Origin: CALOFP01 sp942492635
GTDB lineage: Bacteria > UBP6 > UBA1177 > CALOFP01
Reading direction: 5' to 3'
Length of the DNA stretch: 64,000 bases
Assembly (NCBI GenBank): GCA_942492635.1
Contig: CALOFP010000001.1
Location: 372,001 to 436,000, forward strand
The notes beneath the pieces were generated by a model. It was not told where the DNA came from. It made no database searches and was given only the letters and a program-made list of their open reading frames with translations. The stretch's first letter is position 1; every line of letters starts with the position of its first letter. Of the stretch, positions 43,443 to 53,454 are shown piece after piece. The translations under genes and the position numbers were made by a program.

Positions 43443-44945
43443 ATGACAAAACTACTATTAATTTTATTTGTCTCTTTAGTTTTTCTCATTTCCTGCAGCA
43501 GTGATGACAAAAATGAAACTGACATTGAAAATCATCAAACGGAAGATGATTCGGATTCATACCAAGGTAACAACGAAATTGGTCATGACCATACAGACAG
43601 TGGCCATGAAATTGGAAAGGATGATCTTTCCGGAGAAAGTGTCGATACCGAATCCGAGGTGAATAGCGATAATGAAAAAGATGACGACCCAATGCCGGAA
43701 GTTGAACCGGATAAGAAGCTCTGGGTGAACAATGAAACTGGAAGCAACGACAATGAAGGTACTCAAACCGCACCTTTAGCATCGATTGAAGAGGCTTTGA
43801 AACATCGTGACGGACTCACTCACATATACGTTGAGGCTACATCTTCCGCTTACGAAGGTGTCTGTGTCTGGGAAGGCAATATTGCCGTTATCGGTATAAA
43901 CGGAAAACCATTAATCGACTCATACACCGAATGCGATAATAGAAAATCGCTGCTCTTTTCAAGGGCGAACGATGTTCGTTTTGAAAATTTCAAGCTGGAT
44001 GCTTCGGCATTTCCGGGCCTGAGAGTGAGGGCCCTGGTTTTCTCAGGTCTCCCGGATGCGCCGATTTATCGAAATATCGGCAGAAATATTGAGGCGATGG
44101 GTCCCGGATTCGGTGAGCCGGGAAGATCTCTTGTGAGCAGCTCGCTCTGCTATGACTGTATCCTTGAAAACAGCTCTTCCATCGGATCGGAAGAACACGG
44201 AATCTACTGGACTAATCACCAGGACGGATCGATCATCAGAAACAACTACATAGAGGCAGCCGACGGCGTATGCATCCAATTTAACTCGGATCCTGAGACA
44301 TTTGACCCAACCTCGCCGACTCAGGACGGTAACATGTCCAACGGTCTTGTCGAAAACAATATCATGTACAACTGCGGCTCCAGCGGATCCGCACTGAATC
44401 TTGCAGGAGTAACAAATACCGTTTTCAGAAACAACATTATTTACGGAACAGAACTCGCAGGAGGCATCGCAAACTGGGATGACGGTTACGGCTGGGAGTT
44501 CGGATGCACGGACAACGTTTTTATCAACAATATCGTCGACTGCCGCTCATGTGACCGTCATGCAATGTCTTTCAGAAACGGCAGCATCAACAATGTATTC
44601 AAAAACAATATCCTCCTGACGACAACCCGTGATGCAATAGCCGTTGATCCGGAATCCAACACAAATCTCGATATTGACCACAATCTCTATCTGAACGACG
44701 CTTTTTTTGAGGATGAGAATGAAAACTGGATAGATTTTGAGGAGTGGAAAGCGCTCGGTTTTGATCAGAATTCAATATCGGTCGATCTTGAAACGCTCTT
44801 TGTTGATATTGAAAACGGGGATTTTCACCACGCAGAAAACAGTCCCGCCGTTGACGCAGGAACAGATGTCGAACTGGAAAAAGATATTGACGGAAATTCC
44901 CGTCCTCAGGGCAGCGAGTATGATATCGGAGCTTATGAGAAATAA
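43443..44945 (+). CDS. lipoprotein with right-handed beta-helix
   Basis: This protein has 500 residues. MTKLLLILFVSLVFLISCSS is a lipoprotein signal with lipobox FLISC, and GGAGGATGACAG precedes the ATG. An acidic linker leads to a DUF1565-like start (LWVNNETGSNDNEGTQTAPL) and then a parallel beta-helix of short, Asn-rich rungs (VENNIMYNCGSSGSALNL, TVFRNNIIYGT, NVFINNIVD, NVFKNNILL). The end, FHHAENSPAVDAGTD to GAYE, matches the choice-of-anchor Q domain. Likely an outer-membrane or surface beta-helix; some relatives bind or cleave polysaccharides, but no catalytic residues are evident. Confidence 0.8.
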   Translation: MTKLLLILFVSLVFLISCSSDDKNETDIENHQTEDDSDSYQGNNEIGHDHTDSGHEIGKDDLSGESVDTESEVNSDNEKDDDPMPEVEPDKKLWVNNETGSNDNEGTQTAPLASIEEALKHRDGLTHIYVEATSSAYEGVCVWEGNIAVIGINGKPLIDSYTECDNRKSLLFSRANDVRFENFKLDASAFPGLRVRALVFSGLPDAPIYRNIGRNIEAMGPGFGEPGRSLVSSSLCYDCILENSSSIGSEEHGIYWTNHQDGSIIRNNYIEAADGVCIQFNSDPETFDPTSPTQDGNMSNGLVENNIMYNCGSSGSALNLAGVTNTVFRNNIIYGTELAGGIANWDDGYGWEFGCTDNVFINNIVDCRSCDRHAMSFRNGSINNVFKNNILLTTTRDAIAVDPESNTNLDIDHNLYLNDAFFEDENENWIDFEEWKALGFDQNSISVDLETLFVDIENGDFHHAENSPAVDAGTDVELEKDIDGNSRPQGSEYDIGAYEK

Positions 44946-44962
44946 TGTGTTGAAAAGGGAAA

Positions 44963-45835
44963 TTACGCAATAAGAGGTTTTCTGAGGGATCTATTGTTTT
45001 CGATGGTCAGATTATTTTCTTCACCGGAGAGTTCACCCATCTCTATCTCCAGAAGTTCCGGATTGTTGCTGATATTCAAATGTTCTCCAACCTCTCTTAA
45101 TGATGAAACGTTTATGTCCGTTATCGAGCAGTTCTCTCTAACATCAAAAACTTTTGCAATTGTTTTGATTCTGGGAAGATTGATCTTTCTCAGTGATTTA
45201 TTATCTACAACTTCAAACTTTCCGTTGTTTTCACTCAGCTCCACCTCATCAATAGGAGGCGTAATTTTAATTTCTTTCAATGCAGGCATGTCCAGTCTTC
45301 TAAGGGATCTGTTTCCTGTAACTGTAACACCGTTCAGAGTTTCGACTTTCAACATATTTAGATCATTCAACATATCGTTATCAAGTATCGTGAGATTATC
45401 AGTTTTCCTTAACTCCGGTAAAAAAACTTTTTCCAGAGTTTCGTTATTATCTATGTAGAAAATGCTTTTTGCCTCTTCAAGTTGAGGAAAATTAACTTCT
45501 CTCAATATGTTATTACTTACAATGACAATCCCGGCAGCTTTTCTTAAACCTGAAAATGTAACTCTTTCGATATTTTCATTTCCCTGTATAACTATAGCTC
45601 CATTAACAGTTTGAAGTTTTGGTAAATCAACTTCTCTTACTTTTTCTACCTCTATGTAAAGATCGGAGTTCAAGACAGCTATATCCTTCAGCCTTTTCAA
45701 CTCTGATGATTTTTTGATTTTCATCTGTGATATTTCACTGGCTTTTTCAAGATAGCCACCACTACAGCTATCTTTTATCTTCCATATAATAAAACAAAAA
45801 ATTACTCCGATTATTTGCGCTAAAAGATCATCCAT
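44963..45835 (-). CDS. membrane-anchored receptor-L-domain/LRR-like protein
   Basis: This 290-residue protein uses the ATG at 45835, since GGAG lies seven bases before it, rather than 45850. The N-terminus MDDLLAQIIGVIFCFIIWK is a membrane segment. Most of the rest consists of about ten solenoid repeats of a strand-turn type (VNGAIVIQGNENIERV, AAGIVIVSNNILREVNFP, TLNGVTVTGNRSLRRLD, VVDNKSLRKINLP, EHLNISNNPELLEIE). The pattern resembles receptor L domains (Ecm33-like) rather than the canonical LRR lipoproteins elsewhere in this window. It may be a binding surface; no enzyme site is visible. Confidence 0.7.
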   Translation of the reverse strand: MDDLLAQIIGVIFCFIIWKIKDSCSGGYLEKASEISQMKIKKSSELKRLKDIAVLNSDLYIEVEKVREVDLPKLQTVNGAIVIQGNENIERVTFSGLRKAAGIVIVSNNILREVNFPQLEEAKSIFYIDNNETLEKVFLPELRKTDNLTILDNDMLNDLNMLKVETLNGVTVTGNRSLRRLDMPALKEIKITPPIDEVELSENNGKFEVVDNKSLRKINLPRIKTIAKVFDVRENCSITDINVSSLREVGEHLNISNNPELLEIEMGELSGEENNLTIENNRSLRKPLIA

Positions 45836-46075
45836 TTTTGTTCTCCACATGTAAAATCATTTTCAGACTTTGTCATTTTACAGAATACAAATAAATTTCA
45901 ATTTTTATCTTTATAAAAAATAGTTCGGATCAATTTTTTATTGCAAAACAGGCTTTTCAGGATAGAGCACCCACCGGACAGTCAGTTTTTTTGCGAAAAC
46001 GTGGGATATTTTGTTGACGAGATCAACTTTACGGACAGGGGAAGATAAAGACTTGGTTCGACGATTTTATCTGTG
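45836..46075. other. intergenic region with TTTTGCGAAAACGT motif
   Basis: 240 bases between two minus-strand genes. TTTTGCGAAAACGT at 45989-46002 belongs to a motif family found in several gaps. A TTATCTGTGTTAATCCGTATG stretch overlaps the end of the next gene. No terminator is obvious. Confidence 0.5.
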
Positions 46076-48937
46076 TTAATCCGTATGTATCTTTGGACTG
46101 CTTACGGATTTTCGGTACTCGGAGGGGGTCATTCCTGTCATTTTCTTGAAGATTGCGTTGAAGCTGGATTTTGATTTGAATCCGCACTCGTAGGCGATCC
46201 CCAATATGCTTTTGTCGCTGCTTTCGGGTGATTCCAGCTCCCTTTTTACTTCGTTCACTCTGTAACTGTTGATGAATGTGTAGAAATTCTGGTTGAGGCA
46301 GCTGTTTATTGTCTGCGAGAGATGATGCTGCGGTATGGAAAGCTGGTCGGCCAGCATCCCCACTGTGAGCCCGTCGTTTCTGTAGGGTTTCTTATCTTCC
46401 ATGTGTCTTATCAGCTCTTCGAGATAGTAGCTGGAGGTGTCTTCGTCTATGCTGCTGGTTTTATACTTCTGCTTAAGTTCGTCCTTGACGTCGTCCAGCT
46501 CCTCCATGGTGGTCATGAGTTCCTGGGCTTTTTCCAGAACAAGTTTCTGAAGATCCCTCTTCTGCCTTTCTATCTTTCTGATACGGAGAAGGTGAAGAAT
46601 GTATCCGATCATCACAATCATGACGCCCACGAAAATTTTGAACCAGAGAGTCTGGTAAAAGTAGGGTTTTTTCACAAAGCGGAAAAGAGCCCCGTCTTCG
46701 TTCCACACGCCGTCGTTGTTGGCCGCCTTCACCCGAAAGGTGTAGGATCCCGGCTGGAGATTTGTGTAGTAGGCCACTCTTCGACCTTTTGCCGATACCC
46801 AGTTTCTGTCCACTCCCTCCAGCTTGTAGCTGAAGGTAACCTTTTCTGGAAACGTGTAACTGAGTCCGGTGTAGTGAAACTCCATCTTTTCGGCGGAGGG
46901 ATCCAGCACAACCTCTTTACCGGCATCGATCTCTCTTTCATCCACCACCACGCTTTCGATGTAGACCGGCGGCTTGACGTTGTTTCGAATCTGCTCCTTG
47001 AAATCTAGAAATACGACTCCTTTGATCGTGGGAAAGGCGAATCTGCCGTCCGATGTAACTGCGGATGAGGGCTGGAATCCGCCGTTGCACTCCCTGGACT
47101 TCATTCCGTCGGCCACACCGTAGGCGGTGCTTGTAACCTTGGTTCTCTTTCCATCGGCAAGATCGAGAAGTTCGCTTTTGGGGACGGAAAATATTCCGAG
47201 ATTACTGCTCATCCAGAGTTTTCCCCTGCCGTCATCCCGGATAGCAAAAATCTTGTTGTCGAATATGCCTTTATCCCTAGTAATGGAGTGAAACTTTCCA
47301 TTCCTGAAAAGCATCAATCCCCCGTTCTTGGTTCCCATCCAGAGGTTGTTGTCGCCGTCCTCATAAAATGCGATTACGAGGTTGTCGGACAGTCCGTCCC
47401 TTTTGGTAAAAAATTCGAACTTCCCAGCCCTGTATCTCATCAGAGCACCGTTTATTCCCGACGCGCCTATCCAGAGGCTGTTTTCATGATCCACATGCAT
47501 CGATCTTATGATTCTCTTCTCGAACATCTTCTCGCCGCCGTGACGTTTGACGACACCGTTTTTCATAGAAAAAAGTCCGTTTTCGTATGTCCCGAACCAC
47601 TTCGTGCCCTTTTTATCGTCGATTATGACGCTCACGTCCCCTTTGGAGAGCATCGGCTCCCCGTCAAAACTTGCGAATCTGCCGTTTCGGAAGATATCCA
47701 TACCTCCCTTGCCGGATCCGTGACCTGAACTTACCCAGATGCCGCCTTTTGAATCTTCATGAATCGTATGTATGTTGTTGCTGGAAAGTCCCTCTTTCTT
47801 TGTGTAGTTTTTGAAAAGCTCTCCGTTTTTGAAAAGAAAGATTCCTCCGCCTCTGGTTCCGACCCAGAAGTTTCCCTTCCTGTCCTCATGAAGCACCACC
47901 GGCATGAACTTTATCAGCTCATCTCCCGCAGTCTGGGTTGTGAAACGGGTTCTCCTCAGCTGGTTGAGCCCCCCCTTCCAGGTTCCCACCCACAGGTTGT
48001 TTTCCCTGTCCAGTGTTATTGACGAAATCAGATTGTCCGAGAGTCCTTCGACTACAGCACCTTTGGAAAATGTATCCCTGTTGAATATGTTGAGACCTCC
48101 GCCGAACGTTCCGACCAGCAGGTTTCCGAACCTGTCCTCACGGATCGCTGCAATCCTCATCGATGAAAGTCCGTCTCTTTTTGAAAAACGGGTGAATCTT
48201 CCGTCCCGATACCTCGTAAGTCCCCCGGTACTCGTCCCTATCCAGAGATTTTTGCGGCTGTCCTCGTAAAGCGATCTTATCAGGTTTCCTCCGAGCCCCT
48301 CCTCGGTCGTGAAGCGTGTGCATTTCTCGTTCTTAAAAAGACAGAGCCCCCTGTTTGTTCCGATCCATATCGCTCCGTAACTGTCCTCTAGGATGGTAAA
48401 AACCAGGTTGTCGTTGAGCCCCTCCTTTTCGGTAAAGAGGGTTGTCTTTTCTCCATTTATCCGGACAACTCCACCGCCGTACGTTCCTATCCAGAGAGTT
48501 CCAAGACTGTCTTCGTATATCGCCCTCACGTTGGTCAACGCAACCCCGCCGGCCTCGGAAAAGTCGACGAATTTTCCGTCCCTGTACTTGGTAAGTCCCT
48601 TGCCGCCGATCCAGAGGTTTCCGGAGCGGTCCTGATACAGTGCGCGTATTGAGTTTCCTCTCATCTGGGGAGTATTTAAGGTATCGAAAAGTTTGAAACG
48701 GAGACCATCGAAGCGTACTAACCCCTCGTCGGTTCCCGCCCATACGTATCCATCCGATGTCTGAAGAACCGAAAAAACTGTATTCTGCGGCAGCCCCTCC
48801 TCAATCTGAATACTTTTTACAACGTAAGATGTGGCTGAAATATCAGCCGACAGAAGCATGTTCGAAGAAAGAAAAATCATCAGTAGGATAAATATGCTTT
48901 TCAATATCGTAACTCTCTTTAAAAACCCGTTTTCCAT
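46076..48937 (-). CDS. transmembrane one-component regulator: beta-propeller sensor, Y_Y_Y domain, AraC HTH
   Basis: This 953-residue protein starts with a signal/anchor (SIFILLMIFLSSNMLLS). Then come about 14 propeller repeats of the two-component-regulator-propeller type (DRSGNLWIGGKGL, EDSLGTLWIGTYGGG, EDSKGGIWVSSGHGS, YEDGDNNLWMGTKNGG). A Y_Y_Y domain follows (LSYTFPEKVTFSYKLEGVD, LQPGSYTFRVKAANNDGVW), then one transmembrane helix (IFVGVMIVMIGYILHLL), a coiled coil, and a C-terminal AraC helix-turn-helix (TVGMLADQLSIPQHHLSQT and GIAYECGFKSKSSFNAIFKK, then MTGMTPSEYR). It looks like a hybrid two-component sensor without a histidine kinase or receiver, so signal and DNA binding are in one chain. 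Targets unknown; the start codon is weakly supported. Confidence 0.85.
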   Translation of the reverse strand: MENGFLKRVTILKSIFILLMIFLSSNMLLSADISATSYVVKSIQIEEGLPQNTVFSVLQTSDGYVWAGTDEGLVRFDGLRFKLFDTLNTPQMRGNSIRALYQDRSGNLWIGGKGLTKYRDGKFVDFSEAGGVALTNVRAIYEDSLGTLWIGTYGGGVVRINGEKTTLFTEKEGLNDNLVFTILEDSYGAIWIGTNRGLCLFKNEKCTRFTTEEGLGGNLIRSLYEDSRKNLWIGTSTGGLTRYRDGRFTRFSKRDGLSSMRIAAIREDRFGNLLVGTFGGGLNIFNRDTFSKGAVVEGLSDNLISSITLDRENNLWVGTWKGGLNQLRRTRFTTQTAGDELIKFMPVVLHEDRKGNFWVGTRGGGIFLFKNGELFKNYTKKEGLSSNNIHTIHEDSKGGIWVSSGHGSGKGGMDIFRNGRFASFDGEPMLSKGDVSVIIDDKKGTKWFGTYENGLFSMKNGVVKRHGGEKMFEKRIIRSMHVDHENSLWIGASGINGALMRYRAGKFEFFTKRDGLSDNLVIAFYEDGDNNLWMGTKNGGLMLFRNGKFHSITRDKGIFDNKIFAIRDDGRGKLWMSSNLGIFSVPKSELLDLADGKRTKVTSTAYGVADGMKSRECNGGFQPSSAVTSDGRFAFPTIKGVVFLDFKEQIRNNVKPPVYIESVVVDEREIDAGKEVVLDPSAEKMEFHYTGLSYTFPEKVTFSYKLEGVDRNWVSAKGRRVAYYTNLQPGSYTFRVKAANNDGVWNEDGALFRFVKKPYFYQTLWFKIFVGVMIVMIGYILHLLRIRKIERQKRDLQKLVLEKAQELMTTMEELDDVKDELKQKYKTSSIDEDTSSYYLEELIRHMEDKKPYRNDGLTVGMLADQLSIPQHHLSQTINSCLNQNFYTFINSYRVNEVKRELESPESSDKSILGIAYECGFKSKSSFNAIFKKMTGMTPSEYRKSVSSPKIHTD

Positions 48938-49321
48938 CTCAGATTATTTTTTTGTTTAACTTTTTTCCATTCGCATTCTGCTTCAAAACCTTATCAATAG
49001 CAACAAAATTTAAAAAAAGAACTTCTCCCGTCACTCTCCCCGAAACCGTCCGGATGGAAAAATTATTACCTTCCAGGCGTTGTTTTTGCACTGATTACGC
49101 CTTCATGTTTTTTTTAAGAGATCAAACTCCTCTCTGTTCCAACCTAACAATTTCGGAGCGTTGCACGTTCGCTTTCGCAAAGTCGTACCTGGCAATCAAG
49201 AAATTGGTACCGTTTTGCGAAAAGAGACGAAAAGATTTTTCACTGCAGATAAACTTTTCGCAAACGTGCCCGAAAAAATTTAATGAAGTAACCGGAATCA
49301 ACTATGGACGGAGAACAAAAA
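48938..49321. other. divergent intergenic region with three TTTGCGAAA-type motifs
   Basis: 384 bases separate the regulator from the PilY1 locus. Motifs CTTTCGCAAAGTCGT (49172-49186), TTTTGCGAAAA (49213-49223) and TTTTCGCAAACGT (49255-49267) lie in its right half. An overlapping ORF from 48952 looks spurious. No ORF here has a ribosome binding site. Confidence 0.5.
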
Positions 49322-49900
49322 ATGAAGTGGCTGGCACCTCTTTTCATCCTTTTTTTATCCATCAACTCACTGATGTGCGACGATATCTGCGATGAGATCG
49401 TAGTTCAGAGAATGCTTGGAAGCGAGGGAATCCGCTACACACCGGCCCCCTCCGAGAAAATTTTCCGAATTACAGGAAAAATCACGGCATTTGAAGACTC
49501 CTCGATTAAAATTTCCGATCCGGTTTTCACAACGATCAGGAGCAGAGAAAACAGATCCTCATCCCCCACCCGGCAACTGTCGAAAAGGAAAGTTGAAAGA
49601 TCCGAATTTCTGAAAGCGCTTCTAACCTCAGGGAAATTCGATCTGGACGAAACTCTCTCACGGAACGACCCGGCCGCCTACTTCGGCACAAGTGACGAGA
49701 ACGAGGCACCCCCCGTCACCCTTTTAGATATCGATACATCTGCATTCAGGCTCAAAAAAGAAATCTACCACACATTCATATTCAAAATAAAAGAAGGAAC
49801 GGCAACAATCGTTCATATTTTGGGGGAAAGAGAGAAAGGCGGATGCAGCGAATGCGGCATACAGGGAGAGGTTCTCCCTTCTTCGGGCAGTGAATTGTGA
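49322..49900 (+). CDS. secreted protein upstream of PilY1
   Basis: This 192-residue protein uses the ATG at 49322, preceded by GGAG, instead of 49304. The signal peptide is MKWLAPLFILFLSINSLMC. The mature part has CDDICDE near the start and CSECG near the end, so it may form disulfides, with a beta-rich middle (IFRITGKITAFEDSSIKIS). I do not recognise a family. It lies 12 bases before the PilY1-like gene and may be a pilus-associated factor. Confidence 0.6.
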   Translation: MKWLAPLFILFLSINSLMCDDICDEIVVQRMLGSEGIRYTPAPSEKIFRITGKITAFEDSSIKISDPVFTTIRSRENRSSSPTRQLSKRKVERSEFLKALLTSGKFDLDETLSRNDPAAYFGTSDENEAPPVTLLDIDTSAFRLKKEIYHTFIFKIKEGTATIVHILGEREKGGCSECGIQGEVLPSSGSEL

Positions 49901-49912
49901 GGAGGTAGATAG

Positions 49913-52900
49913 ATGAAAAAAATTATATTTCTTGCAGGAATAACATTTCTTTTCTCCATTCTCGGAGCTCAGGAACACACGCTTTTCGAAACAAACGGCC
50001 CCCCTCCGAACATAATGTTCCTCATAGACAAATCGGACTCCATGAACTGGGGGGTTTATGAACACGGCGTGGATTACAAAGAGTACACCAGAATGCTTGC
50101 AACCGATCCCGACTTCTGTTCCCAGGCGGAGCTTGGACGCGACTCGTACGTCTATGAGGCGCTCAACACGGAATACGGAAGGATCGACAGCGAAGAAAAG
50201 TGGCTGAAATGGTCAAATTTCCTGATGAAGGATGAAAACGAACTTCCAAGGGAACGCTACACGATCTACCTGCTGTACAACACCAACGACGAGGTTCAGG
50301 GGGGCGAACCCTACAACTGCAACAGGGGAATGACCGGCTACACAGACCAGGATGGAACCGTCCATAAAATTCCTGCGGATATCATGTGCCGGGGAATGGG
50401 ATGGAAGTCCAAGGGCCTTTTCACATACAGGGGAACAACCTGCTACACTGGCGGTTCCTGCAGCGGAGCTGTGGACAGACAGTGGCGTGTGGATGATCCG
50501 GAATCCATCAACACCGTCGACGGAACAGTGACTTTCAACTACAACGCAGGTGCGGGTGGCTGCGTCGGCGGCGGAATATGCCTTCCGACAAAATACTACT
50601 CATGCAAGGTATCCGGAGGATGCCCCAGAAAGATAACGACAGATGAGTTGATTCACGAGCTGACAACTGTGGGATACTGGTGGACGGGCTACACAAGGCG
50701 GGTTAACGGAACAGATCGACCTGTTTTCCTGACAACGGGAAACTGGAGAAACATGCGCAGCCTTTTCAACCTGAACATAGGTGGTACGATCTCCAATCTC
50801 CGTGCCTGGAGGACATGCACATACTGTCACGACGATCCCGAGGGAGAAGCAACAAGCCAGTGCTCGAGATCAAAAACCGGGGGCAAGGCCTACTGTAAAA
50901 TGGCCGGAGGCACTAGAAACTGCCTTGACGACAGCGGCTGGTGGTTCGGCCCCGAAGGAGAGGATAAAATCGATCTGACTCTCGTCACCGACCCTACGGA
51001 TCAGACAAAAAACGGTCCGGGAAGTGCGACGGAAACAGGAGGAGTGGTTATCGACAAGTGGTCGTGGTACGACGGTTCCGTATGGCATATCGAAACATAC
51101 GACGAACCTAAAAAAGCCAGGCTCCACAGACCCAACTCTTCGGAAATGTACAATATTCCGAACAACTACGTTGCTACATTCACGGTAATGAAGAAGGGAG
51201 CGGTCAAGGTTGCCGCCCACTTCAAACATTTCGATCTCAAAGATCCCGACGACTTCATGATGCTGACAACCGACAACGAATGGAGAATGAACAGGCGAAT
51301 CGACGAAGTGCGTGAAGCTCTCTCTGAAGTTGTTGAAAGCCATCCTGAAATCCCCTTCGGCATATCCATCTATCCCTGGGCTATCAAAGGGGGCGAGTAC
51401 TCCGTAGGCGCGGGAATCTGGTCCCCTTTATCCACGGAAACGGTAAAAACACTCAACGCACTCAATAAACTGGCGGCCCGAGGCACCACGCCGACGGGAG
51501 AGGCCCTTGTCAAGGTTTTCGACTACTTCTACAACAATCAGGAGCTCTGCTGGTCCTGCAGAAGAAACAACCTGATACTCATCAGCGACGGCTACCCGAT
51601 AAACGACAATCCGGACAGTTACATAAGTGCAGAAACAGTGCCTCTGGAATCCTACAGCACCCATCGTCACAAACTCCACTCCCCCTCCGCAGCTCCCGAC
51701 TATCTGAGGGACATGAAAAAATACTTTCCCGCATATACTGACGATTTTCCAAATTCCATGGAGGGAGCCGCATCCTATCTCTACAGAGAAGGCAGAAAGC
51801 GGGGAATCGACCTCTACTGGCAAGACGTCCATGGCGAGTCCGATGAGCCCGGACCCTATCGTGATGAGGAGGGAAACGACATCCCGGACATCACAATCGA
51901 CACCATCTCCTTCGGGATGGAGGTTTTCAGGTTGAAGGATACTGCGGAAAGAGGCGGCGGAAAGTACTATCCCGTTTCCAACCGCAAGGGAATAAGAGAG
52001 GCCCTGCATGAGGTGGTCACCGAGGCGATAAACAGCAACGCCGGAGCTTCCGCGGCGCCTGCCGTCTCTCTCGAGGGAACAAGATACGGAAACAACCTCT
52101 ACATTCCACTGTTTTCAGCACAACTTCCCGGCCACTGGTGGGGAACTGTGAACAGCCTCTGCATGATAGAGAACGGCGGAAACAGCGACAGTCCTGACAA
52201 GAACTGCCTCTTTCTCAACGAAATGTACGACGACGGCACCTACAAATACAACGAGGATAGCGCCCGTGAAAGATTCTCGGACCTTCCCTACGACGCAAAC
52301 GCCGATGTTTCGGAAAACGGATTTCTCACCGGAACAAACAGCACTTTGAAAGCCGGAGAGAGAAATGTCTATCACTACTCCGAAGGTTCCTTCAAGAAGT
52401 TTGAACCGGAGGGGCCTCTCGGCAACTTTCTGCAGGGATGCGAGTATCTTGACGGCAACTGTATTCGCAGAAAAAATCCGATGGGGGACGCTTGGCACTC
52501 CTCTCCTCTATATCTAGAGGGAGACGAACCCGCCATTATCGTCGGAACCAACTCAGGATTTCTCCACGTAATCGACGCCGCAACGGGCGAAGAGAAAAAA
52601 GCCATAATTCCTTCGGGGGAACTTTTCACGAGACATATGAACCCAGACAGGGGTTTTATCCGGGGAAGATCAAAAAGCGACACGTACGGTGTGGACCTCA
52701 CCCCTACAAGGCTGCGATTGAAGGAAGACATTGAATCTCCCGACTGGATTTCCATAGGATACAGAAGAGGTGGCCACGGCTATGCATTCATCAAGAAATC
52801 GGAAATTCTCGGCGATCTTAAAAACAAGGTGGAGTGGCTCCATGGAAAGAGGGGATCCAAAATAATTCCCATGGGATTGTCATGGGCGGGCCCCATGATT

Positions 52901-53443
52901 CACAGATACGGAAGCTCCGCAAAAATCGTAGTCCCCTGGGGATACGACACTTTCTTCGACGACAGCGACAAAAAAACGGCCGATTTTCCATCCCTCGAAG
53001 CCCATGTTTTCAGTGCGGCATTCCGGGAGCCGCTGGAAGATCAACCTTCTGCCCACAATGCTCCTGAAGATCACGTCTATCCCGTAACCGGAAAGATCTA
53101 TCCTTTCAACTGGAAAGAGGGTCCGGAAAAGGACTGTTCCGTTGCCGAAGAAAAGGAAACCAACGTGTTCTACTACGCCGATTTCATCGGGAACCTCTTT
53201 TTCCACGACGGAAATCCGGAATCCGTACCACACTTACTTGTGCCCTTTGCCGGAAACGGAGTGGATAATCTCTCGAAACAGAATCTGACCAGCGAGCACG
53301 ATGGAGTAACCAACGGAGACGTTCTCAAAGTTTTCGGATCGGCCAAACCGGTTCTCAGGAGCAGAAAAAGTCCGGAAGAGGAGGAGAAGCGGGAGGTCTG
53401 GATCTTTTACGGAACCGGAGACGATACCAGGGTGAAAAAGTGA
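49913..53443 (+). CDS. PilY1-like protein, N-terminal part (VWA and start of the propeller)
   Basis: A 1176-residue secreted protein with signal peptide MKKIIFLAGITFLFSILG. The von Willebrand factor A domain has the metal-site motif NIMFLIDKSDSM (DxSxS) and LILISDGYPIND, as in PilY1 tips. A Cys/Gly-rich segment near residues 130-320 looks disulfide-bonded. From ~860 the PilY1 beta-propeller begins: IIVGTNSGFLHVIDAATGEE, then DWISIGYRRGGHGYAFI, DLTPTRLRL and YADFIGNLFFHDG. It stops at VWIFYGTGDDTRVKK, the point where PilY1 would continue; the rest is found in the next gene. It probably sits at a type IV pilus tip. Confidence 0.85.
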   Translation: MKKIIFLAGITFLFSILGAQEHTLFETNGPPPNIMFLIDKSDSMNWGVYEHGVDYKEYTRMLATDPDFCSQAELGRDSYVYEALNTEYGRIDSEEKWLKWSNFLMKDENELPRERYTIYLLYNTNDEVQGGEPYNCNRGMTGYTDQDGTVHKIPADIMCRGMGWKSKGLFTYRGTTCYTGGSCSGAVDRQWRVDDPESINTVDGTVTFNYNAGAGGCVGGGICLPTKYYSCKVSGGCPRKITTDELIHELTTVGYWWTGYTRRVNGTDRPVFLTTGNWRNMRSLFNLNIGGTISNLRAWRTCTYCHDDPEGEATSQCSRSKTGGKAYCKMAGGTRNCLDDSGWWFGPEGEDKIDLTLVTDPTDQTKNGPGSATETGGVVIDKWSWYDGSVWHIETYDEPKKARLHRPNSSEMYNIPNNYVATFTVMKKGAVKVAAHFKHFDLKDPDDFMMLTTDNEWRMNRRIDEVREALSEVVESHPEIPFGISIYPWAIKGGEYSVGAGIWSPLSTETVKTLNALNKLAARGTTPTGEALVKVFDYFYNNQELCWSCRRNNLILISDGYPINDNPDSYISAETVPLESYSTHRHKLHSPSAAPDYLRDMKKYFPAYTDDFPNSMEGAASYLYREGRKRGIDLYWQDVHGESDEPGPYRDEEGNDIPDITIDTISFGMEVFRLKDTAERGGGKYYPVSNRKGIREALHEVVTEAINSNAGASAAPAVSLEGTRYGNNLYIPLFSAQLPGHWWGTVNSLCMIENGGNSDSPDKNCLFLNEMYDDGTYKYNEDSARERFSDLPYDANADVSENGFLTGTNSTLKAGERNVYHYSEGSFKKFEPEGPLGNFLQGCEYLDGNCIRRKNPMGDAWHSSPLYLEGDEPAIIVGTNSGFLHVIDAATGEEKKAIIPSGELFTRHMNPDRGFIRGRSKSDTYGVDLTPTRLRLKEDIESPDWISIGYRRGGHGYAFIKKSEILGDLKNKVEWLHGKRGSKIIPMGLSWAGPMIHRYGSSAKIVVPWGYDTFFDDSDKKTADFPSLEAHVFSAAFREPLEDQPSAHNAPEDHVYPVTGKIYPFNWKEGPEKDCSVAEEKETNVFYYADFIGNLFFHDGNPESVPHLLVPFAGNGVDNLSKQNLTSEHDGVTNGDVLKVFGSAKPVLRSRKSPEEEEKREVWIFYGTGDDTRVKK

Positions 53444-53454
53444 TGGAGGATAAA

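Noticed and set aside
48952..49395. 147-codon ORF before the PilY1 locus
   Set aside because: No ribosome binding site, Phe-rich low-quality composition, overlaps the supported gene at 49322 in another frame.
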